In this document: positions 38,100-48,861 of the stretch, one piece after another
Layout of the letters: the number at the start of each line of letters is the position of its first letter
Numbering within the stretch: the stretch's first letter is position 1
Assembly: GCF_900110035.1 (NCBI RefSeq)
Contig: NZ_FOCF01000002.1
Span: forward strand, 450,210 to 514,209
From: Sphingomonas gellani
GTDB lineage: Bacteria; Pseudomonadota; Alphaproteobacteria; Sphingomonadales; Sphingomonadaceae
Length of the DNA stretch: 64,000 bases
Direction of reading: 5' to 3'
Translations under genes and position numbers: made by a program
Notes under the pieces: model-generated
The model's database searches: none
Told to the model about the DNA's origin: nothing
What the model saw: only the letters and a program-made list of their open reading frames with translations

Positions 38100-38989
38100 C
38101 GGTCGCGTTCCTCTACGAAGCGGGCAATGGCCCGCAACAGGTCCGCCTCCGTGCCGAAGGCGTGCAGGTGCGCGATCGCCTGTTCGACCAGCATGCGGCA
38201 TTGCTCGCGCGCCCGATCGACGCCGAGCAGGGTCAGGAACGTCTCCTTGCCCTGTTCGCCGTCCTTGCGCAGCCGCTTGCCCGCCACCGCCTCGTCGCCT
38301 TCCGCGTCGAGCAGGTCGTCGGCGATCTGGAAGGCGAGGCCCAGGTCATGGGCGTACCCGCGCAATCCTGTGCGCCCTTCCGCCGGCAGTCGGCCGAGAA
38401 TGGCGCCCGCCTCGACGGACGCGGCGATCAGCGCGCCGGTCTTCAGCGCCTGGAGCCGGGTGACGGTCGCCAGGTCGAATCCGCCCCGGTCGGCGGCCAG
38501 GTCCATCATCTGCCCACCGGCCATGCCCGCCGGACCGGCGGCGCGGGCCAGGTCCAGCACCAGTTCCGCGCGGACGAACGGGTCGGCATGCGTGGCCGGG
38601 TCGGCCAGCACCTCGAACGCCAGCGCGTGCAGGCAATCGCCCGCCAGCACGGCAGTCGCCTCATCGAACGCCTTGTGCACGGTCGGCTTGCCGCGACGCA
38701 TGTCGTCGTCGTCCATCGCCGGCAGGTCGTCATGGATCAACGAATAGACATGGATCGCCTCGATCGCCGTGGCGACGCGGGCGGTGCTGTCGCGGTCGAC
38801 GTTGAACAGTGCCGCCGTGGCGAAGACCAGCACGGGGCGCAGGCGCTTGCCCCCGCCGATCGTGGCATGGCGCATCGCGCGGTACAGGTCGGCGCGTGCA
38901 TCGTCGGGCACGCGCAGCATGTCGTCGAAGCGGCTGTCGATCTCCGCCGCGATCTCCGCCATCGCGGCGGTCAGCATCTCGCTTGCCAC
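38096..38989 (-). CDS. ispA: Short-chain prenyl diphosphate synthase (farnesyl/geranylgeranyl, IspA-like)
   Basis: The 297-residue protein has the first Asp-rich motif HDDLPAMDDDDMRRG and second motif QIADDLLDAEGD, with GGGKRLRPV upstream. The spacing (DDxxxxD with two inserted residues) is typical of bacterial IspA enzymes, which make farnesyl diphosphate. Its place directly after xseB repeats the classic xseB-ispA order; dxs, often next, is absent. The start is a GTG at 38989, 3 bp after the xseB stop. It overlaps coaD by 4 bp. Confidence 0.92.
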   Translation of the reverse strand: MASEMLTAAMAEIAAEIDSRFDDMLRVPDDARADLYRAMRHATIGGGKRLRPVLVFATAALFNVDRDSTARVATAIEAIHVYSLIHDDLPAMDDDDMRRGKPTVHKAFDEATAVLAGDCLHALAFEVLADPATHADPFVRAELVLDLARAAGPAGMAGGQMMDLAADRGGFDLATVTRLQALKTGALIAASVEAGAILGRLPAEGRTGLRGYAHDLGLAFQIADDLLDAEGDEAVAGKRLRKDGEQGKETFLTLLGVDRAREQCRMLVEQAIAHLHAFGTEADLLRAIARFVEERDR

Positions 38990-38992
38990 GGG

Positions 38993-39247
38993 TCAGTTCG
39001 CCGCGAAGGGTCGGGTGCCGGCCGCACGACCGTCCGCATCGGTGCGGATCGCCTCGATCCGGGCCTGCGCCGCGTCCAGCCGCTCGGCACAGCGCTGGCG
39101 CAGCTGGTCGCCGCGTTCGTACAGGCCGATCGCCTCGTCCAGCGTCGCGTCGCCGCTTTCCAGGCGCGAGACGATCCGCTCCAGTTCCTTCAGCGCGTCC
39201 TCGAACGACAGATCCTGGACCGGCAATTCGGGGGTTTCGGTGGTCAT
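38993..39247 (-). CDS. xseB: Exodeoxyribonuclease VII small subunit
   Basis: The 84-residue protein matches XseB: LSFEDALKELERIVSRLESG followed by DATLDEAIGLYERGDQLRQR. It binds the large subunit XseA to degrade single-stranded DNA. The ATG at 39247 fits the domain start; six further codons upstream are possible. It is the first gene of the xseB-ispA-coaD run. Confidence 0.93.
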   Translation of the reverse strand: MTTETPELPVQDLSFEDALKELERIVSRLESGDATLDEAIGLYERGDQLRQRCAERLDAAQARIEAIRTDADGRAAGTRPFAAN

Positions 39248-39304
39248 GCCCGCGCTATGCGGCACCGACCTGCCGCGCGCAACCCGATCCGCGCGCCGCG
39301 TGGA

Positions 39305-39505
39305 TCACCGCAGGTGCGGGGAGGTCCAGGTGTAGAGCAGCGACACGCCCACCAGCCCCAGGTCCAGCGCCGCCTGCATCCGGTGCGGTGCGGGGTCGGC
39401 GGGGTCATGCATCATCAGGCGTATGTCGGCGCTGGGATGTCGCGTGGCGGACACGGCGATCAGCAGCAATGTCGCAACAGCTAATCCGATCCTGCGACGT
39501 CGCAT
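39305..39505 (-). CDS. Small exported or membrane protein, unknown
   Basis: The 66-residue product has an Arg-rich start (MRRRRIG) followed by a hydrophobic helix (LAVATLLLIAVSA) and a His/Met-containing soluble part. A strong GGGAGG site precedes the ATG at 39505; an alternative ATG at 39532 adds 9 residues. It lies between xseB and the diguanylate cyclase on the same strand. No family is recognised. Confidence 0.55.
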   Translation of the reverse strand: MRRRRIGLAVATLLLIAVSATRHPSADIRLMMHDPADPAPHRMQAALDLGLVGVSLLYTWTSPHLR

Positions 39506-39580
39506 GGCCAGCCTCCCGGTGGGAGTCGCCATAAACCATGTCGTGCCGAAGAGCCATCCCCGTTCGCTCTCCGCACCGGA

Positions 39581-41269
39581 TCACGCCGCAAAGGACAGCG
39601 TCGTCGCGGCCCGCGCGCGGTCGCGGCCGGCCTCCTTCGCGGCATACAGCGCGCGGTCGGCATCACGGTACAACAGCTTCCAGTCCGCCTCGCGCAGCAG
39701 CGGCCCGGTGCAATGGCCGATGCTGGCCGTGACCGTCAGGTCGAACGGCATGCGCGCGACGCGCAGCGCGTCCAGCAGCCGTTCGGGATCGCAGGTGCGA
39801 CCCGGCAAGCCGACGATCGCGAATTCCTCTCCGCCCAGTCTGGCGACCAGCGCACCCGGCTCGCTCGTCTCGCGCAGCACGCGGGCGACGATCCTCAACA
39901 CCTCGTCGCCGGCGTCATGGCCGATCGTGTCATTGATCCGCTTGAAATGGTCGATGTCGATCAGCACCAGCCGCCGATCGCCCGGTAGGCCCACCGCCTC
40001 GCGCAGAAAGGCGCGGCGATTGAGCAGGCCGGTCAGCGGATCCGTATCGGCCAGCATGCGCGCGGCGATCTCCTTCTCGCGCGCCTCGTCACGCTCCCGA
40101 CTGAGCAGGTGGATGCGATAAGCGATGGCCAGGCTGGACAACAGGCCCTCGCAGGTCATCGCCAGCATGGTCGAATTGTCGATCCAGAAGCTCCACCGCA
40201 ACAGGCCGAACGCGGCTGCGACGCGCAAGGCGGTGAAGCCGATGGGCGCGCCCCAGGCAAAGGCGAACAGCCACAGGAAACGGCTGCGCTTCTGATATGC
40301 CTTGGCCAGCACGACGAACACGCCCACCAGCAACGCTGCGAAGGCGCAGGTGTACAGCCGGTCCAGCAAGCGCGCCTGCCACGGCGCCAGGACGGTGTAG
40401 GCGACGCATGTCGTGACCAGCGCGCCGATGATGCCGCGCGCCATCAGTCCGGTGCGACCGCCGAAGACCTCGGGCTCGAAGAAGCTGCGTGCGAACAGGA
40501 GCGCGGCGATCGCCGCTGCCCCCAGCGTGAGGCCGTTGATCCGCATCCGATCCGTGTTGACGATGTCCGGCCACAGCCAGGCCAGCAACCCGGATGACGA
40601 CAGCGCATACAGCATCAACGCAGCCATCATCGCGCAATAGGTCAGCTGGAACCCGTGCTTCAGCGCGAACCACAGCGCCAGGTTCAGGATCAGCAGCGCC
40701 AGACCGATCCCCAGGAACCCGCAATAGGTTGCGGCCAGGATCAGGTTCGACGTCGCGCTTTCCCGTGCGGTTGCGATGGTGGGGGCCAGCACCACCGCGC
40801 GCGTGTTCACGGAAGCCTTCGTCCGCCATAATACCCGATCGACCGCGACCTTGCGAAACGGCAGCGCCACGTCGAAGATCGCGCCCGAGGCCAGCGTCCG
40901 GGACATGCCGCGGCCGTCCAGATCGACGCGTGCGATCACGCCGTCCGCATAATGCGCGAACACCGTGACCCGCTCCTGCCAGGCGCTGGCGAACCGTAGG
41001 TGCGCCGGCGCCGCCTGGCCGGCGCCGCGTGGCAGCTTGCCGGACAGCACGTCGAAATCGCCGCTGCCGAAATCCCGCTGCGGCGTGAGGCAATCGAAAT
41101 GGCCGGGTCGCGACAGCAACGTACGGGCATCCAGCCGCACGTCCGCGCGCGCCACGCAGGCACCGATCGGCTGGCCCACGGCACCCGCCGGGATGCGGGC
41201 AACGGCCGGCTGCGCCAGACACGTGGCAGCCACCAGCAACCAGCACAGAAACCCGATCCACCGCCCCAT
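39581..41269 (-). CDS. 7TM-receptor diguanylate cyclase (GGDEF)
   Basis: The 562-residue protein has a signal peptide, a periplasmic beta-rich domain (about 25-175), seven transmembrane helices of the 7TMR-DISM type (about 180-385) and a GGDEF domain with the active-site motif GGEEF at 479-483. It should make cyclic di-GMP in response to an external ligand bound by the periplasmic domain. No RxxD inhibitory site is visible five residues before GGEEF, so product inhibition through the usual I-site is unlikely. No phosphodiesterase is adjacent. Confidence 0.9.
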   Translation of the reverse strand: MGRWIGFLCWLLVAATCLAQPAVARIPAGAVGQPIGACVARADVRLDARTLLSRPGHFDCLTPQRDFGSGDFDVLSGKLPRGAGQAAPAHLRFASAWQERVTVFAHYADGVIARVDLDGRGMSRTLASGAIFDVALPFRKVAVDRVLWRTKASVNTRAVVLAPTIATARESATSNLILAATYCGFLGIGLALLILNLALWFALKHGFQLTYCAMMAALMLYALSSSGLLAWLWPDIVNTDRMRINGLTLGAAAIAALLFARSFFEPEVFGGRTGLMARGIIGALVTTCVAYTVLAPWQARLLDRLYTCAFAALLVGVFVVLAKAYQKRSRFLWLFAFAWGAPIGFTALRVAAAFGLLRWSFWIDNSTMLAMTCEGLLSSLAIAYRIHLLSRERDEAREKEIAARMLADTDPLTGLLNRRAFLREAVGLPGDRRLVLIDIDHFKRINDTIGHDAGDEVLRIVARVLRETSEPGALVARLGGEEFAIVGLPGRTCDPERLLDALRVARMPFDLTVTASIGHCTGPLLREADWKLLYRDADRALYAAKEAGRDRARAATTLSFAA

Positions 41270-41314
41270 GGGCGGGACACCTAAGGCGCGCCGGCAAAGG
41301 AGGCGTTAACGACA

Positions 41315-41346
41315 ACCGCCGGCCAGGCAGAAGCCGGACCGGCGGT
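41315..41346 (-). terminator. Hairpin after clpA
   Basis: ACCGCCGG and CCGGCGGT form a perfect 8-bp stem around a 16-base loop that can itself pair (CCGGC/GCCGG). A second hairpin (GAGCGG/CCGCTC, 41389-41408) lies closer to the clpA stop. Together they fill the gap between clpA and the diguanylate cyclase start. Confidence 0.45.
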
Positions 41347-41418
41347 GTGATTTACATGTGCGTCACTTGCTCGGCGACGTTCGGGGGAGAGCGGCCGTGC
41401 GACCGCTCGCGTGTGCGC

Positions 41419-43743
41419 TTACTTCGCCTCGGCCGGCTCGGTCTTGCTGCCACCCTTCTTGCGCGGCTTCTTGGGCGCGGCGGGCTCGATCGCGAAGGAC
41501 AGCGTGCCGTCCTTCATCTTCACCGTGACCTCGCCGCCATGGACCAGCTTGCCGAACAACAATTCCTCGGCCAGCGGCTGCTTGATCTTTTCCTGGATCA
41601 GGCGGCCCATCGGACGCGCGCCGTACAGACGGTCATAGCCCTTTTCGGTCAGCCACGTCTTGCTCTCCTCGTCCAGCTGGATGTGGACCTGACGATCGGC
41701 CAGCTGCAGTTCAAGCTGCAGGATGAACTTGTCCACCACCCGCGCGACGACTTCCGGCGGCAGGTATCCGAACGGCACGATGGCATCCAGACGGTTGCGG
41801 AATTCCGGCGAGAACATGCGTTGCACCGCCTGCTCGTCCTCACCCTCGCGGGTCAGGTTGCCGAAGCCGACCGTCTCGCGCGCCATGTCGGACGCGCCCG
41901 CATTGGTCGTCATGATCAGGATGACGTTGCGGAAATCGACGGTCTTGCCGTGCTGGTCGGTCAGGCGACCATTGTCCATGACCTGCAACAGGATGTTGAA
42001 CAGGTCGGGATGCGCCTTCTCGATCTCGTCCAGCAACAGGACGCAGTGCGGATTCTGATCGACCGCATCGGTCAACAACCCGCCCTGGTCGAATCCGACA
42101 TAGCCGGGAGGGGCGCCGATCAGACGGCTGACCGAGTGCCGCTCCATATATTCGCTCATGTCGAACCGCTGGAGCGGGATGCCCAGGATCGCGGACAGCT
42201 GCTTGGCCACCTCCGTCTTGCCGACGCCCGTCGGACCGGTGAACAGGTAGTTGCCGATCGGCTTTTCCGGATCGCGCAGCCCCGCACGGCTCAGCTTGAT
42301 CGCGGACGCCAGCTTCTCGATCGCGGCGTTCTGACCGAACACCACCCGCTTCAGGTCGGTTTCCAGCGTCTCCAGCGCCTTCTTGTCGTCGGTGCTGACC
42401 GTCTTCGGCGGGATGCGCGCCATCGTCGCGATCACCGCCTCGATCTCCTTGGGCGTGATCGTCTTCTTCCGCTTGGCGGCGGGCACCAGCATCTGCATCG
42501 CGCCCACCTCGTCGATCACGTCGATCGCCTTGTCGGGCAGCTTGCGGTCGTTGATGTAGCGCGCGGACAGTTCCACCGCCGACTTGATCGCGTCGGGCGT
42601 GTACTTGACCGAGTGATGCTCCTCGAACGCGGAACGCAGCCCGGCGAGGATCTTGATCGTGTCCTCCACCGTCGGCTCGTTGACGTCGATCTTCTGGAAC
42701 CGGCGTAGCAGCGCGCGGTCCTTTTCGAAGTGGTTGCGGAATTCCTTGTAGGTCGTCGACCCGATGCAGCGGATGGTGCCGCCCGACAAAGCGGGCTTCA
42801 GCAGGTTGGACGCGTCCATCGCCCCGCCGCTTGTCGCGCCGGCGCCGATCACCGTGTGGATCTCGTCGATGAACAGAACCGCGTGCGGCATCTTCTCCAG
42901 TTCGTTGACGACCGCCTTCAACCGCTCCTCGAAATCGCCGCGATAACGGGTTCCCGCGAGCAGGGCACCCATGTCGAGGCTGTAGATCACCGCCTCCTTC
43001 AGGACCTCCGGCACTTCGCCCTCGACGATCTTGCGCGCCAGACCCTCCGCGATCGCGGTCTTTCCGACGCCCGGATCGCCGACATAGAGCGGGTTGTTCT
43101 TGGACCGGCGGCACAGGATCTGGACCGTACGGTCGACCTCCGCGGAACGACCGATCAGGGGATCGACCTTGCCGATCTTCGCCTTCTCGTTCAGGTCGAC
43201 GGTGAACTGCTTCAGCGCGGACTCGGCCTTGCCCTTTTCACCGGGCTTGGCGGGCTTTTCCTCCTCGGCACCCTTCGGCGTGGAGGCTTCGGGTGCGGAC
43301 TGGCCGTTCTTGCCGACGCCGTGGCTGATGAAGCTGACCGCATCCAGACGGCTCATGTCCTGCTGCTGCAGAAAATACACTGCATAGCTTTCACGCTCGG
43401 AAAACAATGCGACCAGCACGTTCGCGCCCGTCACCTCGTCGCGGCCCGACGACTGCACGTGCAGGATCGCGCGCTGCACCACCCGCTGGAACCCGCTGGT
43501 GGGGGAGGGGTCGGTGGCGCTGGCGACCTTCAGCGCGTCGAGTTCGGTGTCCAGATAATGAGCAACCGTGGTCTTCAACTCGCCGACATCGACGTTGCAC
43601 GCGTCCATCACCTTGGATGCGTGTTCGTCGTCGATCAGCGCCAGCAGCAGATGCTCCAGCGTGGCATATTCGTGGCGGCGCGAGGATGCGGCTTCGAGCG
43701 CCTTGTGCAGCGTAGTCTCGAGTGCGGGGGCGAAGGATGGCAT
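41419..43743 (-). CDS. clpA: ATP-dependent Clp protease ATP-binding subunit ClpA
   Basis: The 774-residue protein has the ClpA plan: an N-domain ([20 protein letters not shown]), first AAA+ module with [18 protein letters not shown] and [10 protein letters not shown], second module with [14 protein letters not shown] and DEIEKAHPD, and a [14 protein letters not shown] pore loop. The ClpP-binding IGx loop region lies near residue 610, and the tail is Lys-rich ([17 protein letters not shown]). It unfolds tagged proteins for ClpP. clpS, often adjacent in other bacteria, is not next to it here. tmRNA and cpdR, both tied to Clp proteolysis, are elsewhere in the window. The ATG at 43743 fits the family start. 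Confidence 0.95.
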   Translation of the reverse strand: MPSFAPALETTLHKALEAASSRRHEYATLEHLLLALIDDEHASKVMDACNVDVGELKTTVAHYLDTELDALKVASATDPSPTSGFQRVVQRAILHVQSSGRDEVTGANVLVALFSERESYAVYFLQQQDMSRLDAVSFISHGVGKNGQSAPEASTPKGAEEEKPAKPGEKGKAESALKQFTVDLNEKAKIGKVDPLIGRSAEVDRTVQILCRRSKNNPLYVGDPGVGKTAIAEGLARKIVEGEVPEVLKEAVIYSLDMGALLAGTRYRGDFEERLKAVVNELEKMPHAVLFIDEIHTVIGAGATSGGAMDASNLLKPALSGGTIRCIGSTTYKEFRNHFEKDRALLRRFQKIDVNEPTVEDTIKILAGLRSAFEEHHSVKYTPDAIKSAVELSARYINDRKLPDKAIDVIDEVGAMQMLVPAAKRKKTITPKEIEAVIATMARIPPKTVSTDDKKALETLETDLKRVVFGQNAAIEKLASAIKLSRAGLRDPEKPIGNYLFTGPTGVGKTEVAKQLSAILGIPLQRFDMSEYMERHSVSRLIGAPPGYVGFDQGGLLTDAVDQNPHCVLLLDEIEKAHPDLFNILLQVMDNGRLTDQHGKTVDFRNVILIMTTNAGASDMARETVGFGNLTREGEDEQAVQRMFSPEFRNRLDAIVPFGYLPPEVVARVVDKFILQLELQLADRQVHIQLDEESKTWLTEKGYDRLYGARPMGRLIQEKIKQPLAEELLFGKLVHGGEVTVKMKDGTLSFAIEPAAPKKPRKKGGSKTEPAEAK

Positions 43744-43879
43744 GGATGGTAACTCCAGTCGGGCCGCTAGAACCGTGCGTTCCCGTTTCGACCTATGTCG
43801 TGATCGGGCAGCCACGCATCAAGCACCCGGGCGATGTTCCCTGCGTCCAACGGAACGCGGCGATCACGCCCGATGCCGG

Positions 43880-44071
43880 TCACCGGAATAGCGCGTCCGC
43901 GCTTGCACGATGGTTAACGGCGCGTTCGATCGTGGTGCGACAGCGTGCGATTTCGGCGTCCAGGGTGGCGATCCGCGCCTCCAGCTCCGCGACCGACAGC
44001 CGATCCAGATCCTGTCGTACCAGGTCGGCCAGGGCGTCGTTCGGCCGCGGGGGAGCGTCGTCGAAATCCAT
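43880..44071 (-). CDS. DUF1192 small protein
   Basis: The 63-residue protein starts MDFDDAPPRPNDALADLVRQ and continues as one amphipathic coiled-coil helix (LDRLSVAELEARIATLDAEI). This is the DUF1192 pattern, restricted largely to alphaproteobacteria and of unknown function. It is divergent from the quinone oxidoreductase gene, 88 bp apart, an arrangement often kept in this class. Confidence 0.85.
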   Translation of the reverse strand: MDFDDAPPRPNDALADLVRQDLDRLSVAELEARIATLDAEIARCRTTIERAVNHRASADALFR

Positions 44072-44159
44072 GGCACCAGCGTTGACCGCTCCGGCGGCGC
44101 TGTCAATAAGGGAGCGGTCAATAAGGACGCGCCCTTCCGGGCACCGGAGCCGTTTGCCG

Positions 44160-45161
44160 ATGACCGCCATCCCCGCCACGATGCAGGCGATCGACCCCGA
44201 CCAGCCCGGCGGGCCGGAGGTGCTCACGCTTGTCGAGCGTCCCGTGCCGCGCCCCGCCGCGGGCGAAGTGCTGATCCGCGTCGCCGCGGCCGGGGTAAAC
44301 CGGCCCGATGTTCTTCAACGCCGGGGCAATTACCCGCCGCCGCCGGGCGCGCCCTCCATCCCGGGGCTGGAGGTCGCGGGAGAGGTGGTGGCGTTGGGGG
44401 AGGGTGCGCCGGAGACCCTGCTCGACCAACGGGTCTGCGCATTGCTCGCGGGCGGTGGCTATGCCGAATATGTCGCGGTGTCCGCCGCACAGTGCCTGCC
44501 GCTGCCCTCCGCGCTGTCGGATGTCGAAGGGGCCGCGTTGCCGGAGACGCTGTTCACCGTCTGGACCAATCTGTTCGAGCGGGCCTACGCGACCGATGGC
44601 GACACGGTGCTTGTCCATGGCGGCACCAGCGGCATCGGCACCATGGCGATCATGCTGTGCCGGCTGTTCGACATCACGATCATCGTCACCGCCGGCTCGG
44701 ACGCGAAGTGCGAGGCGGCGCGGCGGATCGGCGCGCATCATGCGATCAACTACCGCACGGAGGATTTCGTCGACCGCGTGCGCGAAATCACCGGAGGGCG
44801 CGGCGTTCAGGCGGTGCTGGACATGGTCGGCGGCGATTATGTCCCGCGCAACCTCAAATGCCTGGATGAGGACGGGCGGCACGTCTCCATCGCGGTGCAG
44901 GGCGGCGCAACCGCGACCGTCCCGCTGTTCGACATCATGCGCCGCCGCTTGACCCTGACCGGCTCCACCCTTCGCCCTCGCGATTCCGCCTTCAAGGGCT
45001 TGGTGGCCGATGAGCTTCACCGGGCGGTCTGGCCGCATGTCGAGGCCGGGCGGCTGAAGCCGCTGATCGACGCCACGTTCCCGCTCGCCGCCGCCGCCGC
45101 CGCTCATGCGCGCATGGAGGCGGGGGATCATGTCGGGAAGATCGTGCTGACGATCGACTGA
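44160..45161 (+). CDS. NAD(P)H quinone oxidoreductase, PIG3 family
   Basis: The 333-residue protein is a zinc-free medium-chain dehydrogenase/reductase. It has GEVLIRVAAAGVNRPDVLQR, the YPPPPGAPSIPGLEVAGEVV stretch characteristic of the TP53I3/PIG3 branch, the NADPH-binding VLVHGGTSGIGTMAIML and GSDAKCEAARRIGA. It should reduce quinones with NADPH in one-electron steps, as PIG3 does. The start at 44160 was chosen over the long open frame upstream, which overlaps DUF1192. Two tandem palindromes follow the stop. Confidence 0.88.
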   Translation: MTAIPATMQAIDPDQPGGPEVLTLVERPVPRPAAGEVLIRVAAAGVNRPDVLQRRGNYPPPPGAPSIPGLEVAGEVVALGEGAPETLLDQRVCALLAGGGYAEYVAVSAAQCLPLPSALSDVEGAALPETLFTVWTNLFERAYATDGDTVLVHGGTSGIGTMAIMLCRLFDITIIVTAGSDAKCEAARRIGAHHAINYRTEDFVDRVREITGGRGVQAVLDMVGGDYVPRNLKCLDEDGRHVSIAVQGGATATVPLFDIMRRRLTLTGSTLRPRDSAFKGLVADELHRAVWPHVEAGRLKPLIDATFPLAAAAAAHARMEAGDHVGKIVLTID

Positions 45162-45237
45162 CGTGGGGCAGCGGCCGCTGTCCTACACCCTGCTCATCGG
45201 GCATAGGGGCTGCCGCTCTTTCGCAACGCTGTCGCCG

Positions 45238-45282
45238 ATCGTTTCCATTTGGAAACGATGAACGCGCATGGGTGCGCGTTCA
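45238..45282. terminator. Two tandem perfect palindromes between convergent genes
   Basis: ATCGTTTCC/GGAAACGAT (9 bp, loop ATTT, extendable to 10 bp) spans 45238-45259. It is followed without a gap by TGAACGCGCA/TGCGCGTTCA (10 bp, loop TGGG) at 45259-45282. They lie between the convergent quinone oxidoreductase and copper-storage genes, so they probably terminate one transcript each. Protein binding is an alternative. Confidence 0.5.
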
Positions 45283-45322
45283 TTCGTCCACTTTCTCCAC
45301 TTCACCTCATCGAGGGATGGCA

Positions 45323-45712
45323 TCACTGCACCGTAGGCAGCGCCTTGCGGCAGTCTTCCAGGCACTCGCGACACATCGTCGCGCACAGCTTGCAATGCTC
45401 ATGGTCGTGCCGGCCGCACTCCTCCGCGCACAGTTCGCAGGCGCGGATGCACGCTTCCATCTGCACGCGGAGCATGCCGATATCCTGGCCCGTACGCCGC
45501 ACCATCAACCGAGACGCGGCCGTGCTCACGTCCGCACAATCGAGACAGGTGCGGATGCACTGGCGCATGTCCATGTCCTCGGCCAGGCACGCGTCGGCGC
45601 AGGACGTGCACATCAGCGCGCACCACATCGCGTGCCGCGCCGCCGTTGCCAGCGGCTCGTTGAAGTCGTCACCCACATCCGGGTGAAGCTGGATCATCTT
45701 GGCGATGGACAT
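45323..45712 (-). CDS. Four-helix Cys-rich copper storage protein (Csp/DUF326)
   Basis: The 129-residue protein has 16 cysteines in CxxxC and CxxC spacings along four helices, for example CALMCTSCADAC, CIRTCLDC, CIRACELCAEEC and CKLCATMCRECLEDC, plus His in GRHDHEHC. This is the Csp/DUF326 pattern: a four-helix bundle whose core thiolates hold many Cu(I) ions. There is no signal peptide, so it is the cytosolic (Csp3-like) form. No copper regulator or exporter is adjacent. The ATG at 45712 is chosen because upstream codons have no helix pattern. Confidence 0.88.
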   Translation of the reverse strand: MSIAKMIQLHPDVGDDFNEPLATAARHAMWCALMCTSCADACLAEDMDMRQCIRTCLDCADVSTAASRLMVRRTGQDIGMLRVQMEACIRACELCAEECGRHDHEHCKLCATMCRECLEDCRKALPTVQ

Positions 45713-45884
45713 GGTGCGGTCTCCTTGAATTGGTGTCACAAACGCCCACGGCCGGCCGGTGTTGCGCGTCACCGTCTGCAAACAGGCGGCGACTTGCCTC
45801 TGGCCGCACCTTTGACTAAGTCTCCGCAATTCCAAGGCCGCTCCGTGAGGGGCGGCCGTTTCTGTATCGGACGGAGTTCATCCC

Positions 45885-46562
45885 GTGGCCCAGCCGCTCA
45901 TGCCCCACGCGACCGCTTCCTGGATGGTCGACAACACATCGCTCTCGTTCGAGCAGATCGCGGAGTTTTGCGGGCTGCATATCCTGGAGGTGCAGGCGAT
46001 CGCCGACGACACCGCCGCAACGAAGCTGACCGGCCGCGATCCGGTGCGCGCGCACGAAATCTCGCAGGAGGAGATCGATCGCGGGCAGGCCGATCCCGCT
46101 TACGCGCTGAAGATGAACAAGGGGCCGGAGCAGGTCCGCCGCACCAAGGGGCCGCGTTATACGCCGGTGTCCAAGCGGCAGGACAAGCCGGACGGTATCG
46201 CCTGGATCATCCGCAACCATCCGGAAATCGCGGATGGCGCGATCGGCAACCTGATCGGCACGACCCGCACGACCATCGCCGCGATCCGCGACCGCAGCCA
46301 CTGGAACATCGCGAACATCACGCCCAAGGATCCGGTAACGCTCGGACTGACGACACAGCGCGAACTGGACGCTGCGGTTGCAAAGGCTGCAAAGGCGGCA
46401 GGTATCGAGAACCAGCAGACCGACACGCGTCTGGAAGGGGATCGTGAGGCCCTGATCGCCAGCCTGCGCGCCGAACGCGAAGCAGCGTCGCGCGACCCGG
46501 CTCAGGGTGGCAGCATCGAGGATCAGGCGCGCGCACTGTTCGACGACCCGTTCCGCCGCTGA
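45885..46562 (+). CDS. Cell-cycle transcriptional regulator TrcR (DUF1013)
   Basis: The 225-residue protein matches the alphaproteobacterial DUF1013 family: TASWMVDNTSLSFEQIAEFC and GLHILEVQAIADDTAATKLTG, then DPVRAHEISQEEIDRGQADP, YTPVSKRQDKPDGIAWIIRN and LIGTTRTTIAAIRDRSHWN. The second block reads like a helix-turn-helix. Members are annotated as cell-cycle transcriptional regulators linked to the CtrA network. The start is a GTG at 45885. A very strong hairpin follows the stop. Confidence 0.88.
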   Translation: MAQPLMPHATASWMVDNTSLSFEQIAEFCGLHILEVQAIADDTAATKLTGRDPVRAHEISQEEIDRGQADPAYALKMNKGPEQVRRTKGPRYTPVSKRQDKPDGIAWIIRNHPEIADGAIGNLIGTTRTTIAAIRDRSHWNIANITPKDPVTLGLTTQRELDAAVAKAAKAAGIENQQTDTRLEGDREALIASLRAEREAASRDPAQGGSIEDQARALFDDPFRR

Positions 46563-46571
46563 TTGGAGCTA

Positions 46572-46605
46572 CGACCTGCGCCTGTGTGAAAACAGGCGCA
46601 GGTCG
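46572..46605 (+). terminator. Strong hairpin after TrcR gene
   Basis: CGACCTGCGCCTGT pairs perfectly with ACAGGCGCAGGTCG (14 bp) around the loop GTGAAA, starting 10 bp after the stop codon. It is the longest perfect stem seen in the window. Confidence 0.75.
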
Positions 46606-46793
46606 CGCGGGTCCGATTTCCAAGCTTGTAATAAGGTGATCCAGCGCTCCCCATTCTTAGAAAAGCAGAGCGCGCGCGAGGATTTGCGCCGGAACAAGCG
46701 TCGTTCCAGCGCTGCATAATTAACGCATGGACTTAAAGCGTCCGACTATCGGGCGAGCGATTTACTCCGGCAAGGCCAGCAACTTAGCCCGCT

Positions 46794-48254
<1,461 letters not shown>

Positions 48255-48337
48255 CAGGTTGTCCGGATAGATGGTACGGGCACGCATCCCGCGCCGGCGT
48301 TCCGCCGCTTGCGCAATCAGGCCGGATTGTCAAGAAT

Positions 48338-48796
48338 TCAGCGCGAAACCCGCTCCGGCTTCAGCGTCCGGAACTTGGCGATGCCACAACTCGCCCCGGA
48401 GCGAAGCCGCAGGGAATCGCGATCGGCACAGACCTTTCCGTCCGCTGACGGCTTCAGGTAAAAGCCGGAATAGAAGTCCAGCGACCGACACCGTCCATCC
48501 AGCCGCGCGCGCACCCGTTCGCCCCCGTTCAGTACCAGGTCGACCGAGTCCGGCTCTGTGACCAGCGCACCCGCCAGGTCGCCGGCCACCACGCACTTCG
48601 GGCCACCCTTTTCCTTCCACCGCATGGGAGTGGGCAGGGCGGGGGCGGCGCGGGCAGTCATCCGAGGCACGCGCACGATGATGCGCTCGCGGATAGTCAT
48701 CTGCGCCAGCTCCACCTCGCCCGGCCCATCGGACTGACCGGCGGCTGGCGCGGCAAGGGCGAACAGCATCGTTGGAAGAAGCAGGACTCGGCTCAT
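48338..48796 (-). CDS. Secreted hypothetical protein
   Basis: The 152-residue product has a signal peptide (LLLPTMLFALAAPAAGQ) and a domain with four Cys (KCVVAGD, GRCRSLDFYSGFYLKPSADG, KVCADRD, GASCGIAKFRTL). The RCRSLDFYSGFYLxPxxDGxVCxxRDxLxxRSGxxC pattern recurs in unnamed sphingomonad secreted proteins. Two disulfides are likely. The function is unknown. Confidence 0.7.
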   Translation of the reverse strand: MSRVLLLPTMLFALAAPAAGQSDGPGEVELAQMTIRERIIVRVPRMTARAAPALPTPMRWKEKGGPKCVVAGDLAGALVTEPDSVDLVLNGGERVRARLDGRCRSLDFYSGFYLKPSADGKVCADRDSLRLRSGASCGIAKFRTLKPERVSR

Positions 48797-48861
48797 GATA
48801 TGCGTGTCGCTGAATAGGTGCGGTCGTTGAACAGGTGATGAACTCTGCCTAGGTCACTCGC

